DNA of 64,000 nt, taken from positions 1,984,001 through 2,048,000 of the forward strand of contig NC_064652.1 of NCBI RefSeq assembly GCF_001723175.1, written 5' to 3'. This DNA comes from Penicillium oxalicum (lineage: Eukaryota > Ascomycota > Eurotiomycetes > Eurotiales > Aspergillaceae). The position numbers and the translations under genes are program-made. The notes under the pieces are model-generated. The model searched no databases and was not told where the DNA came from. It saw nothing but the letters and a program-made list of their open reading frames with translations. Within the stretch, counting starts at the first letter, position 1; each line of letters begins with the position of its first letter. Below are positions 1 through 11,341 of this stretch, piece after piece.

Positions 1-492
1 GATCCCTACATGTACTGGGTTCTCTGCATCGAGCGATCACGTCTGGGCGGGGTTGGACGTAATGGGTGGCACGCCACTCCCCAGGACTCGATGGCCGTGT
101 CACTTAAGCTCACGCAGTTCTGGAATTCCTCTCTCCGGGTCATCTTTGAGATGCAGGATCCGACTCAATCTGCGATGAGAACAATCCTGTCTGCTCCGCC
201 TGAGATCAAGCCTTGGGAACCTTCTCGTCGAGTCACTCTGCTCGGCGATGCTATTCACGTTATGCCCCCGACCGGGGCTATGGGTGCAAACACTGCCTTG
301 CGGGACGCGGCTGATCTCGCGCGACGCATTGCCCACGTGGGCGGGCTTGGGGGAGTCGATGGGGCCCTCATTGGAAATTACGAGGCGAGCCTGCGTGAGT
401 TTGCGAAGTCGGCCATCGAGCTGAGCTTTGAAGGCGGTAGGAAAAGCTTCGGACTGGGTCCTGTTGAGCAGTGCAAGAAGATTTTACTTTGA
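1..492 (+). CDS. FAD-dependent monooxygenase, C-terminal part (cut by window edge)
   Basis: The frame is open from the first base and ends at 492, giving 163 residues of a longer protein whose 5' part lies outside the window. The stretch GDAIHVMPPTGAMGANTAL followed by a helix with RDAADLARR is the second FAD-contacting motif (GD...P near the C-terminal end of the Rossmann part) of the class A flavoprotein monooxygenase / salicylate-hydroxylase-like family. These enzymes use FAD, NAD(P)H and O2 to hydroxylate small, often aromatic, substrates. The substrate cannot be inferred. The protein ends soon after the motif with a lysine-rich tail, as is common in the fungal members. An internal ATG at 10 is only the first Met visible in the fragment and is not a credible start. 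Family assignment is confident; function is not. Confidence 0.8.
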   Translation, partial: DPYMYWVLCIERSRLGGVGRNGWHATPQDSMAVSLKLTQFWNSSLRVIFEMQDPTQSAMRTILSAPPEIKPWEPSRRVTLLGDAIHVMPPTGAMGANTALRDAADLARRIAHVGGLGGVDGALIGNYEASLREFAKSAIELSFEGGRKSFGLGPVEQCKKILL

Positions 493-1687
493 TACTGGAT
501 AGAGCCTCATGGACGATGTTAAGATTGGCTGGTTGAACCTCGAGCCTGTGGTTGCTGGGCTACTTGAAAGATGACTCTCCGTTTTTCTTCATCCGTCTGG
601 CCCAAGTGGACGTTGAGTTTGTGGTGTTTTTTGTGGGGCGTTTCCCTTGAAGCTTGGTTCGCTCGCTTTCGTGGCAAGGTATTGGGACTGGTTCATAGAG
701 ATGCGGTCGCGCTACAAACACGTATGTATATTGGCGTGCACCTATGTCCTCGAGCAAGGTGTTTCCGATAAGCCTGGAGAAGGGGCCCTTTCGGTATTCG
801 ACAGTCCTGGATTCCCTTTCTAGCATATACGTCGGGGAATGAAATATCATAACAAAAATACAGCGGCCGTGTTCAACCTGGAAGGAAAGATTGCATGGGA
901 GCAAGCCATGATGCAGGTGAAAATGAGGACGCCCGGGCGATGGACATACATGCGAGTCATATGTAGACTGGAGTCCTAGATGTCCACCTGTGGACAGGGT
1001 CACGAGTGAATCTTAGCTAGGTAGGTGTCTAGGTGCCTACCCTGGTAGGAGGTAGCACTCCTTATTTAAATGGTTGACAGATTTTGAGGCGTGGATTCTC
1101 ATACTTGACATGGGAAGTTTGCCCGCACCTTTCGAGCCAGCCTCAAATCTGATTCTCCCTTGACTGCGTGAGCTAGGTTGCGTTCACTTTCTCTCTAGCG
1201 ATCTTGTCTCGATACAGGAGCCACGCACGGTCGGTACCTACTTAGGCAGTCCAGTGATTCGGTGCTGGAAATGTACCACTGCAGCACACACGCTGTATGG
1301 GTGCACACCTACCCATGGATGGCGCTGTCAGGTAATACCTAGGACTGGAATTAGGTAGCTGGTGCCAGGTAGGTAAGTGAAAGAGCCCGCTTAAGCGAAA
1401 GCTGGAGGTATATATTTGCATCCGTGGTCGGGCAGTTAAACACCCGGAGTGAACCTGTCACCAACCCCATCCATTCTAATCTCGAGATACACCTTCCATG
1501 GGCTCAACGGCCTGTTCCCGACATATCAAGTTGAGACAAGGTGAATAGGATAGATCATGAAAAAAAAGACATGGTGTATTTATAAAATTAGACCGAAAAG
1601 GGTTCGTGGTCGCGATGGATCACCATGTTGACATGCGGTTGAGTACTATATACGCCGGTTGAAGAGATAGAAAAAGACAAAAAGAAA
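493..1687. other. Intergenic, no gene seen; cluster of TAGGTA/TACCTA motifs
   Basis: There is no convincing reading frame here; the overlapping frames at 560-1003 on both strands lack recognisable domains. From about 1015 to 1380 the sequence is dense in TAGGTA, CTAGG and ACCTAC words on both strands. An A-rich segment near 1560 precedes the tRNA region. Confidence 0.5.
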
Positions 1688-1779
1688 TGGGACAAGCCAG
1701 GCTCGAACTGGCGACTTTACGATAACAGAGACAGAAGTTGTTCTTCAGTCGTACACTCTCCCAGCTGAGTTATTATCCC
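1688..1779 (-). tRNA. tRNA-Phe(GAA) with 19-nt intron
   Basis: On the minus strand the sequence folds as a complete tRNA: acceptor stem GGGATAA with TTGTCCC (one T-G pair), D-stem ACTC/GAGT, anticodon stem TACGA/TCGTA, loop with anticodon GAA, five-base variable loop and T-stem GCCAG/CTGGC around TTCGAGC. The 73-nt mature tRNA is interrupted directly after position 37 by a 19-nt intron (plus-strand 1721-1739 approximately). This has the same position and length as the intron of the yeast tRNA-Phe genes, and a similar sequence. CCA is not encoded. The intron would be removed by the tRNA splicing endonuclease, not the spliceosome. The A box and B box sit in the D and T arms as usual for RNA polymerase III. 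Confidence 0.97.
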
Positions 1780-2421
1780 ATTTGATGAATTCCTGGGCTC
1801 TTTTACAAAATATGAAGGATAATTCTGTTTAGAAACCATCACATTTTAATACTCATCCCTTGAGCTTTCTATTTTGCGGTTTTTTAGTCTTCAATTTATT
1901 TTTCCCTCAGTAGAACATTGACCCTATAACTCCATGGACCGTCCTACTAAAATTCTGATTGAATAGTGATCATGATCAAATTGTATTCATTAACCTCCAG
2001 ATGAAAATGCCAAAACACCATTCCCGATCTGCTAATTATCATACATGCCGAGCAAACATAGAGAGGATCGAATTCCAGTTCGTGCTGTCCTCCGCCCGGA
2101 TTAAATAGATGAGGAGACAGAAGATGGGGGACGTGGGAGGAGACACGAGTGATTGGTATGTTCGTGGGTCGAGGGTCGAGGTCTAGTCGATAAGCGTGGA
2201 AGTGTGTTTTTCGGCCACTTTGGAGAGGGTCAGGTCGTGGCTAGGAGCCAACATTCAGTCTCGTCTCCTTCAGAGATGTGCACATGTCCCGCACGATTAA
2301 TAGGAATTAATGAATCATCATAGGCCGTTGAATTGGGGAGCTTCCGAGCGCTTCCAGATGGTCGTGTCGGAGTTCAACAACAAGGAACAACAATGAGAGA
2401 CCCCATGGGTGCAGGACTGTT
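1780..2421. other. Intergenic, no gene seen
   Basis: This is AT-rich sequence between the tRNA gene and the 3' end of rcf2. No open frame of note was found; the last part is presumably the rcf2 3' UTR. Confidence 0.5.
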
Positions 2422-3335
2422 TTAGGCTTTCTTGTCACCCTCAGTCTTTTTCTCAGCGGAAGTCTCCTTCTTGTTCTCCTTGTCCCCGTTCTTTGACTCG
2501 TCCTTAGAGTCATCCTTGTGCTCAGCATCGCCATTGTGTTCATCGTGCTTGATGTGCAAAGATTGGTGCTTGGACTTCAGACGCTGCTCCTCGGCAGCAA
2601 CCATGTCCTTCCAAAGATCAGCCTGATCATGAGCCTCAGAGTGGACCGGGGCGGGCTCAGCAGCGTCCTCGGCCGGCGTCTTCTTGTTCTTCTTGGCCGA
2701 CTCAAGGATACCACGGCCACGACGCTGGTCCGAGATCTCGAAAGCAGCGGAGGCGCAAAGGACCGCCAAAGTCAGACCCTGGGCGTAGACACGTGCCTGC
2801 ACGATCTTTTGTTGCCCGGAAAGGTAAGGGTTGCGGCTGACGAGCACGAAGGAACCGACCATGGAGGCGACCCATGTGGCGCCGACAATCTTGTACTTTT
2901 CGCGGCGAGCGAAAGCGAGGGCGCGGTCGGTGAAGCTCATTCCGCGCATCTCCTCAGCATGTAGTCGGTCCTCACGGTTCTCGTACCACATCTTCGCCGC
3001 ATTCTGCTGCTTCTCAAACTCCCGCGAGGCATGATCGGCAGCGATGATACCGACAAAGGTTCCCGATGATGTCACCAGGAAAGCCTTCATGGGGATGGTC
3101 AAATTGCGAATAGTGTGGTATCGACGAGAAGCGAGCATGACACCCGCAGAGCCGGCCATGAGACCGACAATGCCGCCGATGGTGCCGCCCTTGACGACAT
3201 TGCTAGACAGACAGATACTATGTCAGAATGGCATGACACGGAAGGCGATTGGAGCAAGCCGGAGCTTTGTGGAGGGGGGTGTTGGATCTCGTACGGGTAG
3301 TGCGCGTCCTCTTCTTCCTTGGTGAGCAATTTCAT
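2422..3335 (-). CDS. rcf2: Respiratory supercomplex factor 2 (HIG1 domain)
   Basis: Two exons, 3295-3335 and 2422-3202, encode 273 residues. The 92-nt intron has donor GTACGA and acceptor TAG; splicing joins MKLLTKEEEDAHYP to NVVKGGTIGGIVG, which restores the conserved N-terminus of the Rcf2 family. Rcf2 sits in the inner mitochondrial membrane and helps assemble or regulate cytochrome c oxidase and the III-IV supercomplex. Visible parts are an N-terminal glycine-rich hydrophobic segment, a second segment around AFLVTSSGTFVGIIAA, and a C-terminal HIG1 domain (residues about 110-190) with two hydrophobic helices, IVGATWVASMVGSFVLV and AQGLTLAVLCASAAFEI. The last 75 residues are charged, rich in Lys, Asp, Glu and His, and probably disordered; this tail is longer than in yeast. 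The start at 3335 is chosen because the upstream ATG at 3380 adds residues unlike the family. Confidence 0.9.
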
Positions 3336-3980
3336 GATGATGGTATGAGTGCGATTGTAATGGTGATATGTACTGTGCAAGGGTAGGTCCGATGAGGGAA
3401 AGGGTTGGGGTTATAAATCACAGTGAAGGTTCTGAGTGCCCGATCGATTACAAAAAGCAAAGGCCGCCGGAAGAAATTCAGTATGACGTGAGCATGCGGG
3501 ATCTGCTCCAAGTGACGGCACCTCCGGCGAACGGCGATGGATCGGCCGGGACTATTTCGGATTCGGCCAAGGCTCGGATTCGCGCTTTGGGGAGCGCAGC
3601 CTAGTCGAGCGCCGGAAATATCGGCGAGGAATGACGTCGCCTATTTTGTAGCACTAGACAGATATCTTTTCGATAAGAATAGACGATAGGAGGTAGACAT
3701 GATAATACAAGCTTGAATTGACCATTCTTTGCCAGCGTTAACCTTATGGTAGAATGACTAATATGCACACGAACGTGACAGCTGAATGTTTCTCTCTTAC
3801 GATCAATACCCCAAAAAGATGAAAGAACCCGATCCCTCCCGAACGCCGGACCATGTCAACAACAAAAAAAGAAAGTCAAATCAGTCAGGTGACGGCAAAC
3901 CCCCAAGTTAGCCTGAAGACTTGAAACACCACCACAACTCAGTCCCAATTGCAAATACCCGGTGAAAAAGGCCTCTGAAT
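3336..3980. other. Intergenic between rcf2 start and spn1 3' end
   Basis: It holds the rcf2 upstream region and the spn1 3' UTR. A 78-codon plus-strand frame at 3368-3604 shows no family features and is not called. Confidence 0.5.
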
Positions 3981-5433
3981 TTACCGACGAGACGCCTTTT
4001 GCGCCGCGCTGTGGCGGGCTTGCATTTTGCGGAACCGATCCTCACCACTACTTCCCAACGGTCGCGCAAACTTGCTCTCTTGTACAGCGATCTGTCGGGG
4101 CACAATGGTGTAGGTCACATTGGTGCGGTCCACGCGGGCGCGATTGGCAAGACGAGGAGGAAGCTTCGCACGAGCACGAGCCTCGGCGGCCACAACCTCG
4201 GTGGGAAGCTGGGTGCGCTTGACCACCTTACTACAGAGACTGTTAGCAGGGAACACGAAGAAAGCACGAATGGGGATCTCCTAGACACATACGTGGGATC
4301 AAAGTCCACCTGCTGGTAGACGCGCTTGGAGTAGTCGTCGTTGCGCTGGAGGATTGGTCGCGTCCACTCCGCCAGCAGTTTCTCCGCCATATTCTTGATA
4401 CGTCGCTCGGTGCGTCTGCTCTTGGTGTAGAAAACCATGACCTTACCAATGCCGCTCGCAATCAGGGCATCCTTCTGGATCGGAAGTTTGGTAAGAGCGG
4501 TCAACAGATCTCGCTGAATATTGTACGCGGGCATGGATCCGTCGTCTAGGGGCTCGAGGAAGAAGCGGACGGCCTCAAGAAGGTTGATCTCGGGGTCGAC
4601 TAGACTGTTGATGTACTGATTGCGATTGAGAAGCATGATGACTTCGGGAAGAAGCTTGAGCTTGTGCATGGCAGGCTTGCCCTCTTGGCGGTTGATGGCG
4701 TCCATTTGTGCGGCATGGGTCATGCGCTTCCGCATATCTTCGATTTCGGCATCGGCCATGGCTTCGAGGTCCTGGTGGAGCAATATATTAGCCTGTGCAG
4801 ACTCAAACTAGTTGATTGGGCCAAAGCATACAATTCCATCCTGCTTACGAGAACGTCTCTTGGTGGGCTTTCGAATGGCCTCGTCCATAGCACGGTCGAG
4901 GGCCCGGCGGCGTCCTGTAGTGGCTTGTTTTTAGCATCATATTGCCGATGGGGTTTGTGTAATAATCAAAAGAAAAGAAGCAACGACTTACGAGTCTCGG
5001 GATCCAAAGTTTCCTCATCGGTAGGAGGAGAAGCATCTTTCTTCTTCCGTTCCTTGCGACGGGACGACCCCTCATCACCTCCATCATCCTGGGCACGGCG
5101 GCTCTTCTTCTCACGACGGCCTTCCTTGCGGCGCGAGGAACGAGCCTCGCCCTCCTCGCTGCGCTTGCGCTTATGACGGCCGATGAGCTTCAGGTTTTCC
5201 TCGTCGATAGCGAGCTGAGGGCGATCGTCAACATCAACGGTTTCAGGGTTGAAGTCCTCAAACTGCGCCTCGTCAACCTCCGACAAGATGGATTCATCGT
5301 CCGAGATTCCTCCTTCGTCATCATTGTCATGGGTCTCAAGCGCATCATCGTTATCGCCGGCAGTTGTTGGCACTTTCTCGGGCTCGGGAGAGGCAGCAGC
5401 CGAGCCAGCGTGGTGCTCAGGTGAGGCGGACAT
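3981..5433 (-). CDS. spn1: Transcription elongation factor Spn1/Iws1
   Basis: Four exons, 4992-5433, 4832-4914, 4293-4771 and 3981-4230, give 417 residues. The introns are 77, 60 and 62 nt with donors GTAAGT, GTATGC and GTATGT and acceptors CAG, CAG and TAG, and the frame is continuous across all. Residues 1-145 are acidic then strongly basic and low in complexity (repeated SRRKE-type tracts), typical of the disordered arm of Iws1. The core (about 175-335) is the TFIIS N-terminal-like helical domain, recognised from KLKLLPEVIMLLNR, LLTALTKLPI and SGIGKVMVFYTKS. The C-terminal part keeps a conserved PRLANRARVDRTNVTYT stretch. Iws1/Spn1 binds Spt6 and RNA polymerase II and links elongation with chromatin and mRNA export. 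The gene is divergent from tom5, with 496 bp between starts. Confidence 0.93.
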
Positions 5434-5929
5434 GGTTTGGATGAGATAGGTCGGGGAGGGTCGAAAAGTGTGAAGAGAGGTGATTGTTTATGTCAATGTG
5501 GGGGAAAGTCGAAAAAAAGGCAGGAGTGGGAGTGTTCGAATCTTTTGGCTAGCGAGTAGCAAGACCAGAACGCGGTTGATATCAAGTAATGGCTTCTGAG
5601 GCTCAGCAAAAGCCGAACCGCAAGTGGCGATCGGGCAGCAAAAAATACTCGATGCGCGAGCGGAGAATATTAGAGTTGTCAAAGAAAAAGTTTCGAGAGT
5701 GGCAGTGAATGGGGATTTGGCGAAAGTGAGGGAGTGGATAGTGGGAGGTAGGTGTGAGCTTGGAGCGGACGATTAGTGAAGGCGAGAATGACTGGTCTGT
5801 GCTCCCGTGATTTCTTTGCTTGGTCAAGTCCGCCCAACTTCCGCGGCTTGATCCTCTGATAAGTTTCAATCTCGATTCGTTTCACTTGTCATCACTCACT
5901 CCAAACAAACTCGCTATCTCTTCGTCATC
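5434..5929. promoter_or_regulatory. Shared intergenic region of spn1 and tom5
   Basis: These 496 bases separate the divergent starts of spn1 (minus) and tom5 (plus), so they must contain both promoters and 5' UTRs. The plus strand just before tom5 is pyrimidine-rich (tcactcactcc, tctcttcgtcatc), as is usual upstream of fungal starts. No specific factor site is claimed. Confidence 0.5.
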
Positions 5930-6369
5930 ATGTTTGCTCCCGGTATGTTTCTGCTTTTCTAAGAGCCCCCATATATTTGGGCATATCCTATGCCTGGAGT
6001 GATAGTGATGCCAGTATCCACGCAGCCTTTTACTGTCCATCTGACTGACCGTTCCCTCGTCTTGAAATCCAGGCCAAGAACAGCTTTCCAAGGAGGAGAT
6101 CCGCGTACGTTTGAATTGCCCAATCGAACTTGCTTCGAAGGGGGCAGACTCTGACATCTCAATAGGCTGGTGAAATCGAGGCGAGCCAGACCGTCCAGAT
6201 GGCGGTGCTCGGCGGCGTCCTTCTCTACCTGTGTAAGTTGAACTAAGACTGCGCCGTCTCCCTTCTTGGATGCTTCGTAATGCGAAAAGCATACTATAAG
6301 TGAGAAGTCGGGATTGATGATGTTTCAATAGCTCCGTTCGCCATCGACTTCGCCCGCAAGTTCCTCTAA
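5930..6369 (+). CDS. tom5: Mitochondrial import receptor subunit Tom5, four small exons
   Basis: This gene is too short and fragmented for simple frame finding. Exons 5930-5942, 6073-6104, 6166-6232 and 6332-6369 join to 150 nt, giving a 49-residue protein. The donors are GTATGT, GTACGT and GTAAGT, all acceptors end in AG, and every junction keeps frame. The product begins MFAPGQEQLSKEEIR and ends LYLSPFAIDFARKFL. This matches the Tom5 plan: a short polar acidic N-terminus facing the cytosol, one hydrophobic helix (about residues 22-40) and a basic C-terminal tail with an SP..I/F motif. Tom5 is a small tail-anchored subunit of the TOM complex that hands preproteins from receptors to the Tom40 pore. 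Its 13-nt first exon codes for only four residues and one base. It is divergent from spn1 and convergent with nup57. Confidence 0.88.
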
Positions 6370-6925
6370 TCGTGTCGCCGCGAACTTGAATTCTTGCCTT
6401 TTGTCTTCGAAACACTGCTGCAATACTCGATTATATCAACGTCAACAAAGGCATTGATTTCCCTTCTTTCAAAAGAAGGGCCCAGCTTCCGTTGCGATGT
6501 TTTGTTGCCATGCACTTGAATATGAGAAAGAACTCCGCCAACTACAATATTCTCCGGAGCCTGGGTGGAGACCATGTGTCCTGGCTTCCAAAATGTATTA
6601 CTACAAAACTTTATATGACCTCAAGGCTGTGACATTTCTGTTCCGTATTGCTTTGATACATATTATCAAGATTCGACTTGAACCACGCGAAGGATACTCA
6701 TAAGGGTTGGCAGTGCCAACTTATCAAATCGTAACTTATTCGCCTCGAGCGTGAGTCAGCTAGCATTTATTATTGGGCAAGGAAATGCCGGATTGATGGA
6801 CCTGAATTCAGAAAGCATCGAAGATGGTCATCCAGAACACCGATACTCCGTTCCCAATGATATTTTCAATCACCAAAGCGCAGGAAACATCCCGAGAAGC
6901 CTAGAAGCCAGATATGTTGCATCGT
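6370..6925. other. Intergenic, convergent 3' ends of tom5 and nup57
   Basis: These are 3' UTRs of two convergent genes. The short frames present are not coding-like. Confidence 0.5.
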
Positions 6926-8376
6926 CTATTTCCCACCCAGCTTCTGTGTCTCCTCAAAGTCTTTCTTGACTACCTCCATTTCCTTCTGCAAATGCTGAAT
7001 CTGGACATGATAATCATCGAGAATCTGTATGGAAAGTGGGTTAGAGAATGCAATGAATGGCCAGAGTTGAGATCAGAGCATACCTTCTTCGCCGTCTTCA
7101 TGGTCTGTTCATCGATCTCATCTTCTGCGCGATTCGTCATGTTTGCCCCGGCACGATCCATCTCAGCCTGCAGACGCTTCGAGTGCTCGTGAATCGCAAG
7201 CATGCGAGCCCAAATTTCCTCTCCACGGCCCGTCAATGATGGGTCAAACACTTCCCTCTCCAATTGAATCAGCTTCTTCTTGAGCTCCTCCTCGGCGTCG
7301 TCCATGGCATATCCTCGATTGCGCAGCATTTGCGTCTTGGCTGCTAGAGCCAGACACCTCTTACTCAGGACAATGTGCTTGCGGCGAGCGTCTGCGACCT
7401 TGACCGAGATTTTCAAGTCGTGCCTCGATAGTAAATCCGTCAAGCAGTTGTTGATTTCGTGCAAGCGTGTCTGCATAATGGCGAGGAAGTCTTTCTGGCG
7501 CTGGGCTCGCTTGCCGAGGTCAATGAAGCCCTTGACCAAGACGGGGACGTATCCTGACCCAGGGCGTTTCTTCAGGGCCTCTTCCCATTTCGTGGCATCA
7601 TCCTCGACGCTGGGCTGATAGAAGGGCGCATTATCGTCGCCGACGTGATTGTAAAGATAGGCGCGGAAAGGAGAAGATTGGATTTGCGCGTCCCACTTGT
7701 CCCGCACGATCGCAATCTGCATTGGGACGGTTCGGTGTACTGTAGCCATGATTAACAAAGTCAGCTCTTGTCAAATCGAGAAGAGGCTGCGAAATCGTAG
7801 ATGGAGGGAATGTTTACCTCCTGTGATTGCACGCCCCGGCGACCACAAAGTCGAGGATAGTGACTGCTCCTGCGATTGACCCTGAGGTTGGACCATTGTT
7901 GTTTGTCCGAACTGCGACTGCTGCTGCTGCTGCTGCTGTGGCTGCTGCTGAGGCGCCTGGCTATTGGCCCCTAGAGTCGACCCGAAGAGGCCAGTTCCGG
8001 TCGCAGGCTGTTGCGTTTGTTGCTGCGCCGCATTCGCACCAAACAGACTCGTAGCGGGCTTCTGCGCGGTAGCACCGAACAGGCTAGGCGTCGGCTGTTG
8101 AGAGGTTGCCCCAAAGATACTGGTAGCTGGCTTCTGCGCAGTACTGGAGCCAAACAAGCCGCCTGTCTGAGTGTTGGTCTGAGCAGGTGCTGCAGCTGCA
8201 GCACTTCCAAATAAGCCAGTGCCGGTTGTGCCTTGCTGTTGATTCTGGGTTGTGTTGCCGAATAGACTCGAGCCCGTTCCACCCGTTGTATTTGATCCAA
8301 GACCGCCAAAGGCACTCGGTTTGTTGGCGGTGCTACCAAATGGGCTCGCACTGGCGGTATTGCCGAAAAGAGACAT
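6926..8376 (-). CDS. nup57: FG nucleoporin Nup57/Nup54
   Basis: Three exons, 7818-8376, 7084-7739 and 6926-7024, encode 437 residues; the introns are 78 and 59 nt with donors GTAAAC and GTATGC. Residues 1-165 carry the FG domain: repeated SLFG, GLFG and SIFG units separated by Gln, Ala, Ser and Thr, then a polyglutamine tract. The rest is the alpha-helical Nup54 domain (about 200-437), including RGYAMDDAEEELKKKL and the C-terminal coiled coil that ends KKDFEETQKLGGK. Nup57/Nup54 forms the central channel subcomplex with Nsp1 and Nup49. Its FG repeats form the permeability barrier and bind transport receptors, and its coiled coil anchors to Nic96. The last 32 codons lie in a third exon that is needed to complete the terminal helix. 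The gene is divergent from the NDUFA8 gene, with 665 bp between starts. Confidence 0.93.
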
Positions 8377-9041
8377 ATTGGACGTCTTGGAGAAGACACA
8401 CTAGGGTACGTCGCAAGAAAAAAAAACGGTCGATCGGCAATTCCTCGACACGACTTCGGACGTGTACGATTCCCGTCGCGTAATAATCGATGAACCAGAT
8501 ATCCAGCTGCAGGCACCGTTGACTTCAAGATCGCATGGTTGAGCGATTGGAGGAAAGGAGAGTTGGGCAGATGAGCCGGTGACCGCTGGAGAGCTTCGCG
8601 AAGAGCAGAACCTCTAACCAGTCGGAGCTGTGCTTTGTTTTGCATCACGTGATACATCCAGTGTGAGCATGTTCGAGCGGCTCTCACACCGCAAACGTCA
8701 CGATACAAAACGATATTTAGGAGATATACTTGCTGCTATGTATTGAAGAGTTAGTCAATAGAGCTCAAATGTAGCATTGTACGCTAAGGATTCCTTGTAT
8801 CAGTCTAGCAACGATGTATACCTTCTTTACTATGGCAACTGCAGATCCAGCTTGTACTGTACTTAGTTGAAGTACAGACGGAGTACCCTTGTGATTATCT
8901 CAGCAGTGCCCTTCTGGCCAATCAGCATACCCCAAAAGAAACCGACCTTTCAATTCCACCGCAACCCGCAGCTTCACGAAGGTCACTGTCCACGTCAATT
9001 CACCATACAAGTCTCCCTCAAACTCACCAGTCACCGTCACA
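8377..9041. promoter_or_regulatory. Shared intergenic region of nup57 and NDUFA8 gene
   Basis: These 665 bases lie between two divergent starts. A minus-strand frame overlaps 7971-8708 in an alternative phase of nup57 and has no family features. A pyrimidine-rich tract with caccgtcacaatgg directly precedes the plus-strand start. Confidence 0.45.
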
Positions 9042-9917
9042 ATGGCTCAGCGGGATCCTCAGTATGCCTCCAAGCTCCAATCCCAGACCACTTGGTCATT
9101 CCCAATCTCCCTTTTCACCATGTATCTGCCGAGACTAATCATGCTATCCCTCGACGATCAGATTCAACCAGCATGTCCTCGTGGACACCACACCCATGCC
9201 GGATCACATCCCCAAGGTGGAGGAGATTGGAGCCACTTCGGCCTATCTGACCAGTGCGGCGTACTTCATCGGCGACCGCTGCAAGGCCTTCAATGACGAT
9301 TTCATGAAGTGCAAGGACGAGGCCAACGGCCGCGGAGAGATTGAGTGCTTGAAGGAGGGGCGCAAGGTGACGCGCTGCGCTGCTAGCGTGTATGTTTACT
9401 TGATCAAACTTTGCTCTCTCGGTTCCGGAGTAATCAGCGATCCGACGGGAATTAACGACGGAATTTGATGGTTTATCCGGGGGAGAAGCATCGGCGCGCC
9501 GACAAGCTACAGATTGACTAATTGTGTCATGTTCTTGCAAACAGGATCAAGGACATCAACACCCACTGCCTGGACCAGTTCAAGGCTCACGCCGATTGCC
9601 TCGAGAACAACAACCACTACTTGTTCGAATGCCGTAAGGCCGAGGTCTCTCTCAACAGCTGCATCTTCGACAAGCTGGTACGGACTCATATCCCAAACTC
9701 CCCTATGTTGTGCAATTGCAGTCGCGCAAGCGATCTACGCATAACCCCCCGGAATGGTTTTTTTTATTTGCAAATTGACTTACCTTTTCCTCGTTTCTTC
9801 CTTCTTTCGCATCTACAGGGCCTGAAGAAGACTATCCCCGGTGCTCCCGAGAACCAGGTCCCCGTTCACTTGCGACCCAAACAGAAATACGCCCAGTACC
9901 CTGGACCTCAGTACTAA
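9042..9917 (+). CDS. NADH:ubiquinone oxidoreductase 20.8 kDa subunit (NDUFA8/PGIV)
   Basis: Four exons, 9042-9061, 9162-9389, 9545-9677 and 9819-9917, encode 159 residues. The introns are 100, 155 and 141 nt, with donors GTATGC, GTATGT and GTACGG. The 20-nt first exon joins to give MAQRDPQFNQHVLVDTTPMP, which restores the family N-terminus; starting at the internal ATG near 9181 would lose this. Four CX9C motifs are visible (the pairs in RCKAFNDDFMKCK, ECLKEGRKVTRC, HCLDQFKAHADC and ECRKAEVSLNSC), the signature of the twin CHCH NDUFA8 subunit. The protein is an accessory subunit of complex I on the intermembrane-space side, probably imported and oxidised by the Mia40 pathway. Confidence 0.93.
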
Positions 9918-11341
9918 AGAAAAAAAATGGACCAAAAGAACGATCTCAAGGTGATCTTGTCTGCTCCTCCGGCTCATCGCCTTCCACGCCACCCTTCTAA
10001 CCCACCCTACCTTTCACCTGTCCTCGATCGTCTACCCGGAAAACCTCCAGCCTGGGACTTGCCGCCCTGCTCCGAGAGTTATCGGTAATTTTTTTTCCCG
10101 CCTCTTTCTCATCTTCTTCTCAGTGTCTGCTGCTCTAAACTAGATGCGCAAGCGGTCCTTGCATCTCATCTATAGTTTTCCGTTTCTTGCTTTTTGCCCT
10201 CCCCCTTTTGGTCTTCTGGTGCATGTTGCGTGTGTAAATATCTATTGGCATCAGAAATGGTTATGAATTCCTTGAGTTTGAAAGCATTCAATGTAAATGT
10301 AACGTAGATTGATGATCCGCAAGTCCCATCTGATTACCTAGATTCGACTGTGTTACCAAAGGTGTGACGCAAAATGCAATCCATGTCACATGGAGTAAGG
10401 TCAAGTTGTTTCATTGCCGTCGAGTCAAGCGTACTATCCAGCGGGCAGGTACCTCGGAAGTGATACATCATCATGTATATATAGTCCTTCACCACCCATT
10501 TATTACCTACGTATTTACTGTTTCATCCCATCAATATCCACTCGATCCATGTACTAGTCCTAATACCTATCATGATTATAAAGATAGGGCTTCATCCATC
10601 TCATCCATCCTACACACCCGTCCTCACAACCTTATTGACCACCCTCCCGAACTAAAATCAAGTCTCTCTCTCTCCTCTCTACTCGAATCTACGTAGTCCA
10701 GACCCGGTACGAACAAACAAAAAAAAGGAATCGGTGGAGGTGGCTCCTTGTCAAGGTAGAACTAGGTAACCTACAGGGCCTCTAAGGGTATTCAACGAGA
10801 TTCGTCCACAATATATCAAAAGATGGGAATCTCGTCGGGAATATTATCGATTTCGATAGCTGAATACCAGTGCTGGTTTGATTACTTGATATATATCAGC
10901 TCTACGTACTAAGATTACCCATTACCTCTGTACCGTTTGGTTGTAGGCCAAGGGGAAAAGACAAAAAAAGAAAAAAGATGAAAAACAAAAAGGGGGAAAG
11001 GACGTGGTGAAACGGATCCGGAGCCCCAACTAGGAGACAATTTATATGTACAGAAGAAAATGAAAAAAAGAGACCGAAGAGTGAGAAAGTAAATGACAAA
11101 TGAAGGGAAAAGAGCAAAAAAGAGGGGGAATCCACAGAAAACTCCTCACGTATTTACAATGATAAAGGGTGTGTGAGAGAGAGAGAAAGCAAAAGAATAA
11201 GCGTAAGAAGAAGAAACAGGAGGAAGAGTGGTGATGGGAGAGCACCAAAAAAAGTCATACCCAAAACCTTGTACAATCAATGGCTCATCCAAAGTCCATG
11301 GACAGTAGTATCCCCACCCCGAAAGCCTGCTTGCACCCCAT
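9918..11341. other. Intergenic, 3' regions of NDUFA8 gene and acyl-CoA-binding gene
   Basis: This is 1.4 kb between convergent genes. The first part is pyrimidine-rich and the part from about 10,900 to 11,250 is purine-rich on the plus strand. The open frames found are low in complexity and reflect this bias, so no gene is called. Confidence 0.5.

Noticed and set aside
560..1003. 147-codon minus-strand and 66-codon plus-strand frames
   Set aside because: Mutually overlapping and without recognisable domains or splice structure.
3368..3604. 78-codon frame on the plus strand upstream of rcf2
   Set aside because: It overlaps the rcf2 upstream region and shows no family features.
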